Positions 25,755 to 37,900 of a DNA stretch of 64,000 nucleotides are shown here, piece after piece. Position 1 is the stretch's first letter. The number at the start of each line of letters is the position of its first letter. The notes under the pieces are model-generated. The model did not search any database, was not told the origin of the DNA, and saw only the letters and a program-made list of their open reading frames with translations. Origin of the DNA: Doris montereyensis (lineage: Eukaryota; Mollusca; Gastropoda; Nudibranchia; Dorididae); contig JAXRKP010000993.1 of assembly GCA_037039925.1 (NCBI GenBank), forward strand, positions 1 through 64,000, read 5' to 3'. The position numbers and the translations under genes were made by a program.

Positions 25755-27078
25755 GATAGTAATAATAACAACAACAATGTATTATTACGGAAGTGGTCAA
25801 GTCATAAGTGTCACACACAGAGTTGACACAGCGACTTCTCTACTTCTACAAACAGTGACCAGTCCTAAGGAGAGCGCGGGGCGTTTTGATCTGGACTAGA
25901 TCTATTTAAATCTAAAAATCGATCGATTATAATAATGATTGACATGAGAGAGACTAGTGCGAGTGAAGGGGGCGGAGGGGAATAAGAAACAGCGTGGGAT
26001 TGGTTTTAGTACATTGTAATTTGTACAGAGATGATGCGACGTTACGGATTTATTAGCCAGGTGTACTGTGTAACTCAACTGTAGCAACAATTATTAGGAA
26101 ATGCTTAATCGCGTGTGTGTAATAGATGTAGTACAACTGGTTACTGCTTTATCTCATTGTTACTCTCACCACTCTTCGAATCAGTTGCATAATAATATAT
26201 TGGTACTGTGGTACATATGCACTGGATCTCTACACAAATTTGCAGAATGTCCCTTTATCAAATTCTTTTTCAATGGACGTTACCAAAAATATTGGTCTTT
26301 TGACACTGTACACTGTACTTAATCTTATGTATTACGAACTTAGGGATGGGTTTTTAAATGAGAAAAAAAATTGACACCGATCACCTTGAAATTTTTGAAA
26401 ACGTTAAAGTTAAGTTCTAGAACCTCCAACTCTTAATTATTATTAATAATAATATTAATATTATTATTTCATCAATTATCTTTATTTAATTTCTTTTTTG
26501 TGGGTGGTTTCGATTGTTAGGCCTGTATATATTATTATTATTATGATCATGACATGAATCCCGTATTGATTGCTAAAGGATTGACGTTGAAGCATGAACC
26601 TCTTGGGGTGCTCATTATGAATAAATGGCAAGCGACTTCATTGGCAAAGTTGAAAACTAAGACTAATAGTAATACTAATACTACTAATAGTAAGAAGACC
26701 TGTCGCTCTGACAGTAGTGCTACATAGAGTTGTATGATTACGAGATTCACTACATTGAATGTATAACGCATATGTTGACACACCCTACAAATGCAAACAT
26801 GCATACCAAACTTCTTTTCATTTTTACATTAATATAGTAATAATACTATTAATATTAATGGCAGTACACATCGGGTGTACATGCCATGTACCTTACAAAG
26901 AAGCATGTTGATGTACAACAACAACACAGGTGCATAACAAAACAATACAGGTAATAACATATCTTAATTATAAACACTAAAAGTATTGGTAACACAAACT
27001 ATAGTATAGGTACCTACCCCCCCCCTCCCCCCTGCCACCAACCCAAAAAATAAATAAAATGTTTTGACTCCAATATAC
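24420..27078. other. Gene-free stretch
   Basis: Apart from the TAA microsatellite at 25.7 kb, I see no gene or recognisable element. Confidence 0.5.
25700..25753. repeat. (TAA)n microsatellite
   Basis: About 17 TAA/ATA units. Confidence 0.97.
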
Positions 27079-30000
27079 CGGGCAGTGAACAGGTAAGCAT
27101 CTGTACGGGGAGTAGACGATCCCGCCCTCCACGAGTCTCCTGCTGCCTTGGCTGACTAAAGGCTAAGGGAGTTAACCCTGAAATAAAACAACCTGCTACC
27201 ACCTTGCAGGCCGGTCTTCACTGACCAAAGGCTAAGGGAGTGAACCCTGACAGAAAATAACAAGGCCCGGTAGTGGGCCTCAAAGTGGCAGCCCCACCAT
27301 CTACCTAGGGTACAGTGGGCTTATCCCTACTTATCCAAAACAACTTGATTCAAAGTAATATACAATGACATACCCGGCTTGAACTTTCGAAGACAACTCT
27401 GGAAAAGAACACGGACTGATTTTTGGAACATGGAATGTTATGGCAATTAATGGAAAGGAGTTAGAATAAGCTAAAGAAATGGAAAAAATTCAAAGTAGAC
27501 ATTTTGGCTATTACTATTACAGAAACAAAGAAAAAGGACAAGGAATAGAAAATGTAGGACCAAAGCATACTTTTATCTTCTCAGGAGTAGATGTCAAAGC
27601 TAGAGCAGGAGTAGGCCTCCTAATGCATAAAAGGCAAGAAATGCTACTAAAGTACTAGAAAGTTGGAAATGTGTAAGCCCACGGCTATAAGAGCTAAATA
27701 TTAAACCAAAAGGAAGAGAAATTAAATCATTAATAGTTTATGGACCAAACACAGATGCCACCAAAGAAGAAAAAGATATCTTCGAAAATGATTTACAAAT
27801 AGCTGCAGAGAATCTCAAACCCAAACAGGAATTAATGGTTTTAGGAGATTTAAACGCTAGAGTAGGCAACAATGTACAAAAAAACATGTAGAAACATCAG
27901 GAGGAGTAATAGGTAAAGAAAGAGAGACAACTTCTCCAAATGGAGAGAGACTAATAGATTTTTTGCCTAAAGAATAACATGAAAATAGCTAACACATTTT
28001 TTCCTCGTAAAGATATCCACAAATATACAGGAGTAAATAAAGACAGATGTGAAAAGTCAATGATGATAGACTACATAATAGTTAGCAGCTCCTTTTTTTT
28101 TTTTACAGTACAATGGATGCTAGAGTAAGCGGACGAGCTGAAATATTTAATGATCATCAGTGATAGCCAAAATGAGATTATTAACTGAAGAAAACAAACA
28201 GAAAAGGAAAGAGAAGAAAGCTACTGAACTCAAAATAGAAGAACTAAATAAACCAATAGTAAAACAGATGTACCAATCCAGGATAAAAAGATCTATCAGT
28301 GAAAGGCAGATGGATCTGAAGGAAAGCATAATAGAAGAAAAGTGGCAAATATATAAAGAAACACTCCTCAGTTGTACTGAAGAGGTCTGTGGTAAGAAGC
28401 ATGGTGGATTGAGAATGTCAAGACTAAGATCAAAGAAAAGAAAGATGCCTGGAAGAAATACTTGCAAACAAAGAGACCAGAGGATAGGATAGATTACGTG
28501 AGTAAAAGAACTATCACCAAAAAGGAAGTTAGGAAAGCAAAACAGGAACAGTGGGAAGAGTTTGGACAAAGACTTCAAGACCACTATCAAGGAAATCAAA
28601 AGCTGTTCTGGAGAGCAATGAAGAGCATGAGAACGATGAAAGCATGCCCAATACGACAAATTAAGAACGCCAAAGGAGAAATAATGAAAGGAGATAGCAA
28701 AATCATGGAAATGTGGAAAAAGTATTTTCAACAATTACATAATCCCTCCAGAACATATGAAACAAGGAGTACAGATCAATTACAAGAGTTACAAGTAATC
28801 GAGATGAAACAGCTGACGATGTAGATATCTCAATGGAAGAACTTCAAACAGCTATAAGAAAAGTGAAATTAGGAAAAGCCCCAGGAGCAGATCAAGTTTA
28901 TCCAGAAATGGTTAAAAACGAAGGAGAGAGGCAAACTATTACATGCATTGCAATATGTCAACAAGCCTGGAAGTCCAAACAGGTGCCAGAAGAATGGAAA
29001 AAGGGAACGGTAGTACCAATACACAAGAAAGGATCAACTATGGAATGCTCAAACTATAGGGGATATCACTACTTAGCGTATCAGGAAAAGTGTATGCCAG
29101 GATTCTGGAAATGAGACTAAGGAAAAGAGTAGAGGATCAGATTGAAGAACACCAGAGTGGATCTAGACCAGGAAGAAGTGTACAAGATCACATATTTACA
29201 ATTAGATAAATAATAGAAAAATTCCTTAAGAGAAACATTGACTTGCACCTGTGTTTTATTGACTTAGAAAAGGCATTTGACACTGTGAGGAGGGACGAAC
29301 TATGGCATTCCTTAAAATAACACAACGTAGAGCAAAATTAAATAGAAGCCATTAAAACTTTTACAATAAACCAACATGTGCAGTGTGAGTAGCTGGAAAT
29401 ATATCTGAAGAATTTGATGAAGATATAGGAGTAAGACAGGGTTGTATCCTTAGTCCTCTTTTGTTTATCTTATTTATGGATTCAGTCGCAAAGACATCCT
29501 CAAACATGAAGAAAATGAATGTAGGTATGTGGAAGCTCAAACCAGTAAATGTATCAATGCTTTCATTTGCTGATGATTTAGTTCTGTTTGGAAAATCAGA
29601 AAGGGACCTCCAGTCGAATATCAACATGATAAATAATGAATTATAAGAGGAATGAGAGTAAATGCAAAAGAAAACCAAAACGATGCTAGCAACTAGGGAA
29701 GCTAAAACTAAAACACAAAATCTTAAATTAGGCAGGGAGAATTTAGAACAAGTTCAAAGCTACAATTACTTAGGAGTAGTGATTAATTCAGAGGGAAAAC
29801 TAAGAGAAGAAGTCAGCCAGAGAATCCAAAAGGCAAGTACAATATATAACCATCTAGCTAGGAAAGGCATTTGTAGGTAAACAAGAATTGTCACCAAAAA
29901 CCAAAATGGCAGTATAATGGCAGTATACACTATTACAACACAGTTTATTGTCCTACTCTCCTCTATGGTAGTGAAACCTGGACCTTAGACAGAAGGAAAT

Positions 30001-30485
30001 ACAGTAGAGTACAGGCAGCCGAAATGAAATATCTAAGAAGAGTAGTAGGGAAAACTAAAAGAGACAAAATCAGAAACACAGCAATAAGAGATCAAACCAA
30101 AGCAGAGAGCATAAAAACTAAGATAGAAATGAATCAACTGAGATGGTTTGGGCATGTTAACAGAATGAATGACAATAGAATTAGAATAGCTAAATCAGTA
30201 TACAGTGCTAAAACTCAAGGTAAAGGACCAAAAGGCAGACCTCGGAGAAAGTGGAAAGAAGATATAAAAGAGGCATTAACGCAAAGAAATTTAACTTTCA
30301 CAGAAGGAAACAGAAACTGTCAGGACAGGGCAGCCTGGAGAAGATCATTTCGGGCATCTAAAACCCATACATCGGAAGGTAGAATGGGAGCTGATAAAGA
30401 AAAGAAAGACTCCAATATATATATATACATGTAGTATGTAGTTAATAATGCAGTTTATATTAAAGGTTTATTATTATTATTATTA
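27079..30485 (+). mobile_element. Non-LTR retrotransposon (LINE), copy 1, broken
   Basis: Order on the plus strand: two 5' tandem units of about 66 bp (27138-27262), endonuclease remains (FGTWNV-like start near 27420, [14 protein letters not shown] near 27833), then reverse transcriptase: [87 protein letters not shown] with the catalytic FADD, and a C-terminal LRWFGHVNRMNDNRIRIAKS ... GRPRRKWKEDIKEAL. It ends in a TTA repeat. Many stops and shifts make it inactive. It is the kind annotated as endonuclease-reverse transcriptase (RTE-related clades); I do not assign a clade. Confidence 0.85.
28833..29880 (+). pseudogene. LINE reverse transcriptase domain, copy 1
   Basis: Palm motifs are visible in three frames: KAPGAD (motif 1), FIDLEKAFDTV with the first catalytic Asp, [21 protein letters not shown] with the other two Asp, then YNYLGVVINSEGKL. 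In-frame stops near 29210 and 29317 and frame changes break the chain. The catalytic residues themselves survive. Confidence 0.8.
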
Positions 30486-33400
30486 AGCACGGCTAAGCTA
30501 TGATGTACATGTGATCTGTTATTTAATGTTATGTAGTCCAAAAAGAATAAAATTTCCGTAGTATCGGGCACTTTCTTCAACTTCAAGGGATATAATAACA
30601 GAGATAAAAAATTAGGGAAAAAATTAAGAGAGGTACATGTACTTTTTATTTTTAGAGGTTGCTGTCCCTTTTTCAATTGCAGCAGTATTTCTAGACAAAG
30701 TGAGACTCTAGACAGCGGATATTTATTTAAACACGAAATGACAACGGACAGTGTGACATATCAAACTGTGACCAAACGAGGCTGAACACCCCTCTTCCCC
30801 TCCCAATCCAAGGTTAGGTCACTCCGCCATCTCATCCAAAATCTGTGTTGCTTGACAGACAGTGTCAGTAGTACCAATTTCTCAATTTATCTTTAATTTT
30901 AATCCATTGCACCTGTCAATACCGCTGCTTGAAACTTTTAGCCTCGGCCCACTAAATCTATATTGATTATTGTGTCAAAAAAGAAAAGAAATCTTCCATT
31001 TTAATGGAAACTTGATTTCTTAACTTATTACTAATATTAGTGCTGAGTTGAGTTGACTAGCGAAATTTCAAATGTGTGAAAACTTCCCGTAGTTCATACT
31101 CTGAAAATGTAGAATATCTTATTGTATTAAGTACATGTAGTAGTAGTACTATGGTGGCAGCAGTAGTCATTGTGTAGTAATGGTGTTGGGAACGGTAGCC
31201 CAATGGTTAGACTGCCCGATTTGAAATTGTGAGATCCTGAGTTTGAGTTTGAATCCTAGGTATGACTTTGTTCCTTGGAAAAGACACTTCACATAATAGT
31301 ATGCATTAGCCCAGGTGCAAATGGGTACAAGTAGATCTACAAGTACTGGGAAATAAAACTTGTGTCCTGACTAGAGGTGATGTTTAATTTTAATCACCTG
31401 AGCCACTTCACACTATAGATGCTGTACAAGTACTACCAGCTTCAGCTCCATGGGCAGGAAACACCTTGACATAGTTTTTTTCCCCATTCATATTTAATAT
31501 AATACATGTAATTGTAATTTATGCAGTAGTAATTATAGTTAAAGTATAATCTATCAGTGTAGCAATCAGGAGGCATGGTGCTTGTGTTGGAGGTAGTAGT
31601 AGTAATTGAAATATATGCAGTAGGAATAGTAACACTTGACCTATGTTCACTTATTACTAATGTTAGTGTCGAGTTGAGCTGACTAGCGATATATGTTTAG
31701 ATATGTATTGGTATACATGTATTTGGTTTGTGTAGACAAAAATAAATAATAATTTGGAGAACAATGTGACATCCTTCATACATTTCACACAAGCTACACA
31801 CTACATGCATAAATCAAAACAATAGGAGTATTAGGAGAAAAAAACCAAAGTCCTTTGTTACTTTTATTGCAGACAATTTTATTTGATAAAGTAAAAGACA
31901 ACAATTTTATTTATAGAAAATATTACTATATAAACAAGGTGGAGGTGATATTTTATTTGAACAATGAACAAAATGGTCCTCCTTTAAAAATTAGATGAAA
32001 AATGAGTCACGAGTAATGGCAACACATCCTTTCTCTCAAACTTCTGATTTCTTCATACATGAAAGAATACAAAACTGTAGGAAGTAGATCATTGTAACCC
32101 ATAAAAATCACTACCGATCAATTCAATTGAACTGTAATGCAAACTAAAATTCCCTCTTGGGGTTGACAGGTTAATTAATTGTTCACATCACCAGGTAGGA
32201 AAATATAAGAGATAAGCTAACAATGGACAAGACAGCAATGAGACCACTTACCGAAAGTGGTACTCACCAAAAAATTTGACCTTGCTCAAAACCTCAAATC
32301 AATGCGCTCCATTTTACAGAAAGAAAGACACCTGCATCAGACAAACAACAGTGACAGTGGTGCCAGGCTTATTAAATGAGAATCAGTCGGCATAATCAGA
32401 AATTGAATCAACAGCACCATCTACACTACTAATTGTTAACTGATTGGAAAGGGTAATACACAGGCAAAAACATTACACCAGTTGTCACCACCAATGTAGA
32501 GGTGGGGGCCTAATAATGCTTAACAGCAAGGGTGCTTGCTGTGACGCACTTGCCTTGAGATGAAAACAAGTTCAACTGACATCGAAAAGGTAAAGAGACT
32601 GCATGCCTTTATTTAGGGACTGTCACCAACCAGGATATGAACCAGTTCTATTAACAGCTTCCTGTTTCATTGTGCTACATGAACAGTGCAAGCACGCAAC
32701 TTTAGCAGAAATCACAAAGGGAAGTCTAAAATATTACTTAACTTTACTCACCTTTGTCCTGATAGTGATAGTGATAACCATGTTCCCTTGACTTTTTATT
32801 AGTTTCAAGATTTCTAAAAGTAGAATTAGTGATCAATCGCCCAACTGAGAGCAAACCATTAAAACACCCTTCAAAAATCTACTCATCTGATTAAATTCTA
32901 ACATATGTTCCGACTGAAATAAGCGTGACCTCTGAGTGATGATTCTTTTAATATTTTTATCTTGAACTTAACAAACTGATGAATGCTTATCATCTGTAGT
33001 AATATGTGAGTAAAAAATATGCTGTATACATAAATATCCCCCCCCCCACTCCTCAATTTCTGGGAGGCCTACAACCTTTGTCTCATTCTAGAATTAATCT
33101 CATTCTCATGACAAAATCTTATGAAATGTCTGTACATATTATAAAAAGGTCTACAAAAAGTAACAAAATCACAGAAGAGACAAGTTTTTTCTCAAAACAG
33201 CTTTGGGTACTACCTTCAAGGTGAGAAATGAGGGATCAGCACGGTTCATTGTGCATGGGTAGTTATGATCAAATTTATTGGCAATATTGCATGCACCATT
33301 TTGTACAATAATGCACTTTTCACTATTCTGTGATCCCGTAACAGCTACAATGAAACAGGAAGCATGCCTGTCATTTTAAAATATGCATGATATGAAAATG

Positions 33401-33640
33401 AATATATTACTTCACAATCTGGGCTTTTATGATGATTTAAAAACGAAAGATAGAGACCCATGTTTCAATTTTCTCAAGTTCTTGGAGCTTGTCAGAGGCA
33501 TCCAAAAACTGGTTCATAAAGGTGGTTGGGGGTCTACCAAGGCAGACCCAACAGCACATATGTAAATCATGCTGTGACAACTTGCCTTGCTGACATTCAA
33601 TTCCAGATTCCATCTACCCAGCCTCTCACTTATGCTACCA
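30486..33640. other. Intergenic stretch downstream of ZNF207
   Basis: Contains the SINE at 31.2 kb. A possible 1.1 kb element with ends AGTTGTCACC (about 32474) and GTGACAACTTG (about 33574) uses termini like those of the 64 bp hairpins. No gene is seen. Confidence 0.4.
31181..31440 (+). repeat. tRNA-derived SINE
   Basis: A-box-like GTAGCCCAATGGTTAGAC and B-box-like GAGTTTGAATCCTAGG, then TTCCTTGGAAAAGACACTT and CAGGTGCAAATGGGTACAAG, shared with the 17.7 and 35.5 kb copies. Confidence 0.75.
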
Positions 33641-33643
33641 TGA

Positions 33644-33707
33644 AGTTATCACCAACTTCAGTTGGGGGGCCAGACACCCAACAGCCAAACTGGCGGCTGT
33701 GATAACT
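33644..33707. repeat. 64 bp hairpin element, copy 1
   Basis: Begins AGTTATCAC and ends GTGATAACT (exact inverse), with an inner TTGGG...CCCAA pair. The same 64 bp layout recurs at 33948. Lies downstream of the ZNF207 stop, possibly in its 3' UTR. Confidence 0.6.
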
Positions 33708-33947
33708 CAAGGATAAAAAATTCAATGTCAATTTAAACATGATTATCAAGTCTTCTTCCAAACTTCATGAATGTGTCAAGCTCGACCCCCCCAACAAAAC
33801 CAAGACATTTCTTAAAGATTCAGGAAAAGGGAATGGTGTTTACAAATGATGCAACAACAATGGTCAAGCTACCAATAAAAAAAAAGAAAAAAAAAGAAAA
33901 AAAGAAAAAATGAGGGCGGGGGGAAGACGGATAAAAGAGAACTTGAA

Positions 33948-34011
33948 AGTTATCACCAACTTCAGTTGGGGGTCAAATACCCAACAGCCAGACTGGCGGG
34001 CTGTGATAACT
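33948..34011. repeat. 64 bp hairpin element, copy 2
   Basis: AGTTATCACCAACTTCAGTT at the left and GGCTGTGATAACT at the right. It is about 85 percent like copy 1 by eye, same orientation. Confidence 0.6.
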
Positions 34012-34700
34012 TTAGTGCAGGAAAATTCGGTCATCAGCATGATAATAATAACAATAATATGAATTTATACATGATGTCTATGTCTAGTGCTAATAGTAAA
34101 AGCAAGAAGAAAATAAGAATAAGCAATCCTCTAAATTTTCCTAAGAAAAGAAAATGCAAAAACATTACTAAAACTTATTTATAGGTTGAAAAGGTGAGTG
34201 TGTGTGTAATAAGCTTATAATTAGCTAAATAACACTTAACTCATTTAATCAACGTGTGGCATGGCATAATTTGATTTTCATACACAAAGGGTAAAACTGA
34301 TTCCAAGAGCACTACATATGAACATAAAGACTTACTTGATCATAATCATAATGTTGCTTGTACATCCCCTGTCATATAAAAGACATAAAAACAAGGCGAT
34401 ACAACATTTTACTTGACATTCAAAAATAAAATAAAATGAAAACAGGTTGCTGCCAGATGCCGACTCATTAAAAGGCTAGAACAGTTTAACCTTCTCTTTT
34501 TCTCTTTCTTTCTAAAAACACAAACTCAAGACACAGCAGAAAGAAAATGAACACAAAAAGAACACAGAAGCTTAAACCTCCACTACCCGCAAGAATATCC
34601 ATTTCTTGATTCTATGCCTCATTCCTGTCACACTATGCTTCAGTCATGTCACCATACCATTTTGTCATCAAATTAAAAAAAAATTAATCAATGAACTGTC

Positions 34701-34914
34701 CTAAAACGGCCTTGGTCCCCGAGCCATATTGCCTGGCCCACCCATGAATGGTCCTGGCATCCCAAAATTGGGCCGCATGCCGCCAGGTGGGGCATCATAT
34801 TCCCCATGGGTCTTGGGGGACCACCCATTCCGATATGGCCATGTGGAGGGCCTCGCATCATGTTCCCCATGCCTGGATTCATTCCCATGTTGGGCCTAGG
34901 ACCTCCCATCATTC
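34701..34914 (-). CDS. ZNF207: ZNF207 exon 9 with stop
   Basis: Acceptor TTCTTACCAG. It reads [34 protein letters not shown]. The frame then breaks in a CCCC run near 34790; one more C restores [26 protein letters not shown] and the TAG at 34703-34701. The Gly/Pro/Arg-rich tail matches the C-terminal composition of BuGZ. A minus-strand AATAAA at about 33279-33274 could end the mRNA. Confidence 0.9.
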
Positions 34915-37900
34915 CTGGTAAGAAAACAGAAGAAAAGAAAAAAGAAAGAAAAAGTCAGCCAAATTCTCATGACAAGCTTTGAGAAGTATGCAGGAATAAA
35001 AATTAAATGGCTCAAAAACAAATTTCACAGATAGCTTTCTTACTTATTAAAAAAATAATATCATTGTAGTTTTTCTGATACAAACAATACAGAACATAGA
35101 TCATTTACTGTCAAATGACAATGAAACACTTAATATATTCTTTATGTGAAAGAGATTGTTTGTGTGTTAACAGGAATAATAAAGCAGTTTTGAACTGCAT
35201 AAAAATTCAGCCGTATATTTATATTTGCATCAAATTATAATGGGCAGGTAAATCTAATTAAAAATAAAAAATAAAACTGATATTTTCTTACAATCTATAA
35301 ATAGTCTGTCGCCAGTAATCCGACCGTTGATATTGTCTAATCCAAAACAATTGTTTGGAACAAAATAATCTATCTTTGTTGGCTATAAGTAAATAAAATT
35401 AAAAAAAAAAAGGAGTAAAATTCCTTCAAGGCCCTGAAGGCCTATAGAGCCGGAGTGTATCCCAGTTTCTATAGCGTGAAGCGGAACAGGTGACAATAAT
35501 CATCCCTTGGCCAGGACACTAATCTAACGCAGGTTTTTTTACTCCCAATCTAATGCTTGTACCCATGTATGCCTGGGTAGAGTGGGGAAAATACGTGTTA
35601 AGTGTCTTTCCCAAGGAACATAACGTCGGACCTGGCTTTGCTAGGATTCGAACTCAAGACCTCATGATCTCCAGTCCGGCAGCCTAACCGCTCGACCAGA
35701 CTCTATTTGTTGGCTATAAGAGATTCGACAAATCGCTCTTTCGACACTGACACTCATTTTCGGCAACAATTTAGTACATTGCAGTTATCACATTTGTACG
35801 ATTAAGGGCAATAAACTATGTACATAATCATATACATTAGATCTAACCTGTGTACTTACTTAGACATTGCAAAATCTCAGCTTACCCTCTGGACCATTAT
35901 AAAGCCAGAGGGAGAAGCTTTTTAAAAACACTTACCTCCTGGAGGCATCATATTGGGCCCTCCCATACCCATATTCATGCCCATGTTCATGGCACCCCCC
36001 ATATTCATGGGCCCACCCGGGGCTATGGAAGTATTAGGCATTCCCATATTACTGTTCATGGTATCCATTGGGATGGCCTTTTGATATCGAGGTAAACTTG
36101 CCCTGAATTCTTCCTGTTGAATTGAAAGACATTAGAAAAAAATAAGTAAAACTGCTATAATAAGTCTGAAGCACTGAGAGAGAAAAAGATTCAGAAAAAA
36201 ACATTCTGAATACAGTACAGGTTCCTTCACCTAAACATACTTGTCAAAAACGACTGCATCATAAGCTAGTTGAAATGAAAAATGTCACAGCACAGTTAAG
36301 CAAATGTGATGTCAGGCTTACTACTACCATCATCAAAATAAATATTGGATAACTGTCATACCTTCACAAACAGTGGGTAAAAGCATGACATGGGGTGAAA
36401 GGACGTCCTTTTGTGAATGAAAGTGAATAAAACGCACATAAATTTGCTTGAGGCTAAGCTGTACCATAATAAAATGCACAAATCTTTAATTTTATACAAT
36501 AATCCACTTGCTTCCTGATGTTTCATTAAAACTATAACATATGCTTGGCTTATGGTGTATAGTTATACCATAAAATAGTAATAAATACCTTTTGTTCTAT
36601 CTTGAATAAGCTGGCGTGTTGACAAGTGTGAAGAGGCAAGATGAAGTAATGGAAAAGACAGGGTCTTGACCATAAAAAAGAAAATTACAACCCCCCCCCC
36701 CCCAACTTTCATCCCAATTCACAAAAAAAAAGAAGAAAAAAAGAAAAAAGAGAAGAAATTCCATTCACTCAGCAAATAAAAATTATCAAATCTTCAGCTC
36801 CCCTTTTCAATTTTTTAAAACAAAAATAAAAACACACTAACACATCCTCACAATGACCCCCTCCCCCCATAATATTTAACTGACTGAAAATACAGAAGAC
36901 AAAAGCTTCCCTACATAAACAATATGAGACTTTAGCATACACGATAACATACAAAGTGGGTGATGATTTTTCTATTTTCTTTGCAGCTCTCATTATCTAC
37001 TAATTTGTATGATCATTACATTCAAACTATTCCAAAAGGCTTTGAGAACTTTATGCCATCTCTAAAAAAAAATAAACATTTCAGTAAATTCAATTTAAAA
37101 TTTACAATTCTTCACTTCCAAGACAATATGGTTAGTATAAATTCCTTATTACTTGGATGCTAAAAGATAGCTTCATAAAGATATCTTGTAATTTACGCAC
37201 AACAAACATTAAGCTACTGTTTTGTAACTCCATCAGCACAGAAAGAATTGATAATCCCACGGTAGTAAATTCAACAAACAGTAAACTCACTTGCATAGCA
37301 TAGAGAGACTTGATTTCATGAGCTATAATTTTGCTACATTAAGAGAACTTTTGAATGAAAACATGAGTTTGCAAAGTTAATACATTATATGTATATATTT
37401 CCACTTACAAACAATTTTGATAAATACAAAAAATTTTCAAACAAAAACATGGAGAACAGATCAAAACAATCCTATCCATTATATCGAAATTTGGGAGGAA
37501 GCTGCACAAGAAAACATGCAATTTTTTTTTATTATAAAGAAAATATATGTATAAAAAAAGGGACGTGCAATTCAAATGATCTATGCTTATGGCATCTGGT
37601 CAATACATCAAAAATATATATGAACCAGCGTCTCAACCACAGATAAAAGTAACCGTGCCTCTATTTTCTCAAGCAATAATTAAAATATTCTGTTGCTGTG
37701 GCAACTCATCATGATGTATTGAATAATATAAAAATACAACCCCCCCCAACCAAACAACCTTTTAAAACCCAGTTAAAACTATGTGACAAATATTCACAAG
37801 TAACAATCACATCATTGTATGCACTTCAAGAACTCTTTTTCGACAGTCACTCAAAAAACAAAATGAAGGCAACTCACCAATGAAATATCCTCATCTGGAT

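Noticed and set aside
28147..28734. 195-codon minus-strand ORF, hydrophobic
   Set aside because: Antisense shadow of the LINE coding strand; the same shadows occur at 29361, 42429, 42981, 43259 and 45918.
33641..34020. CRISPR-like pair of repeats
   Set aside because: Only two copies, each internally inverted, in a eukaryotic genome with introns. A hairpin element explains them.
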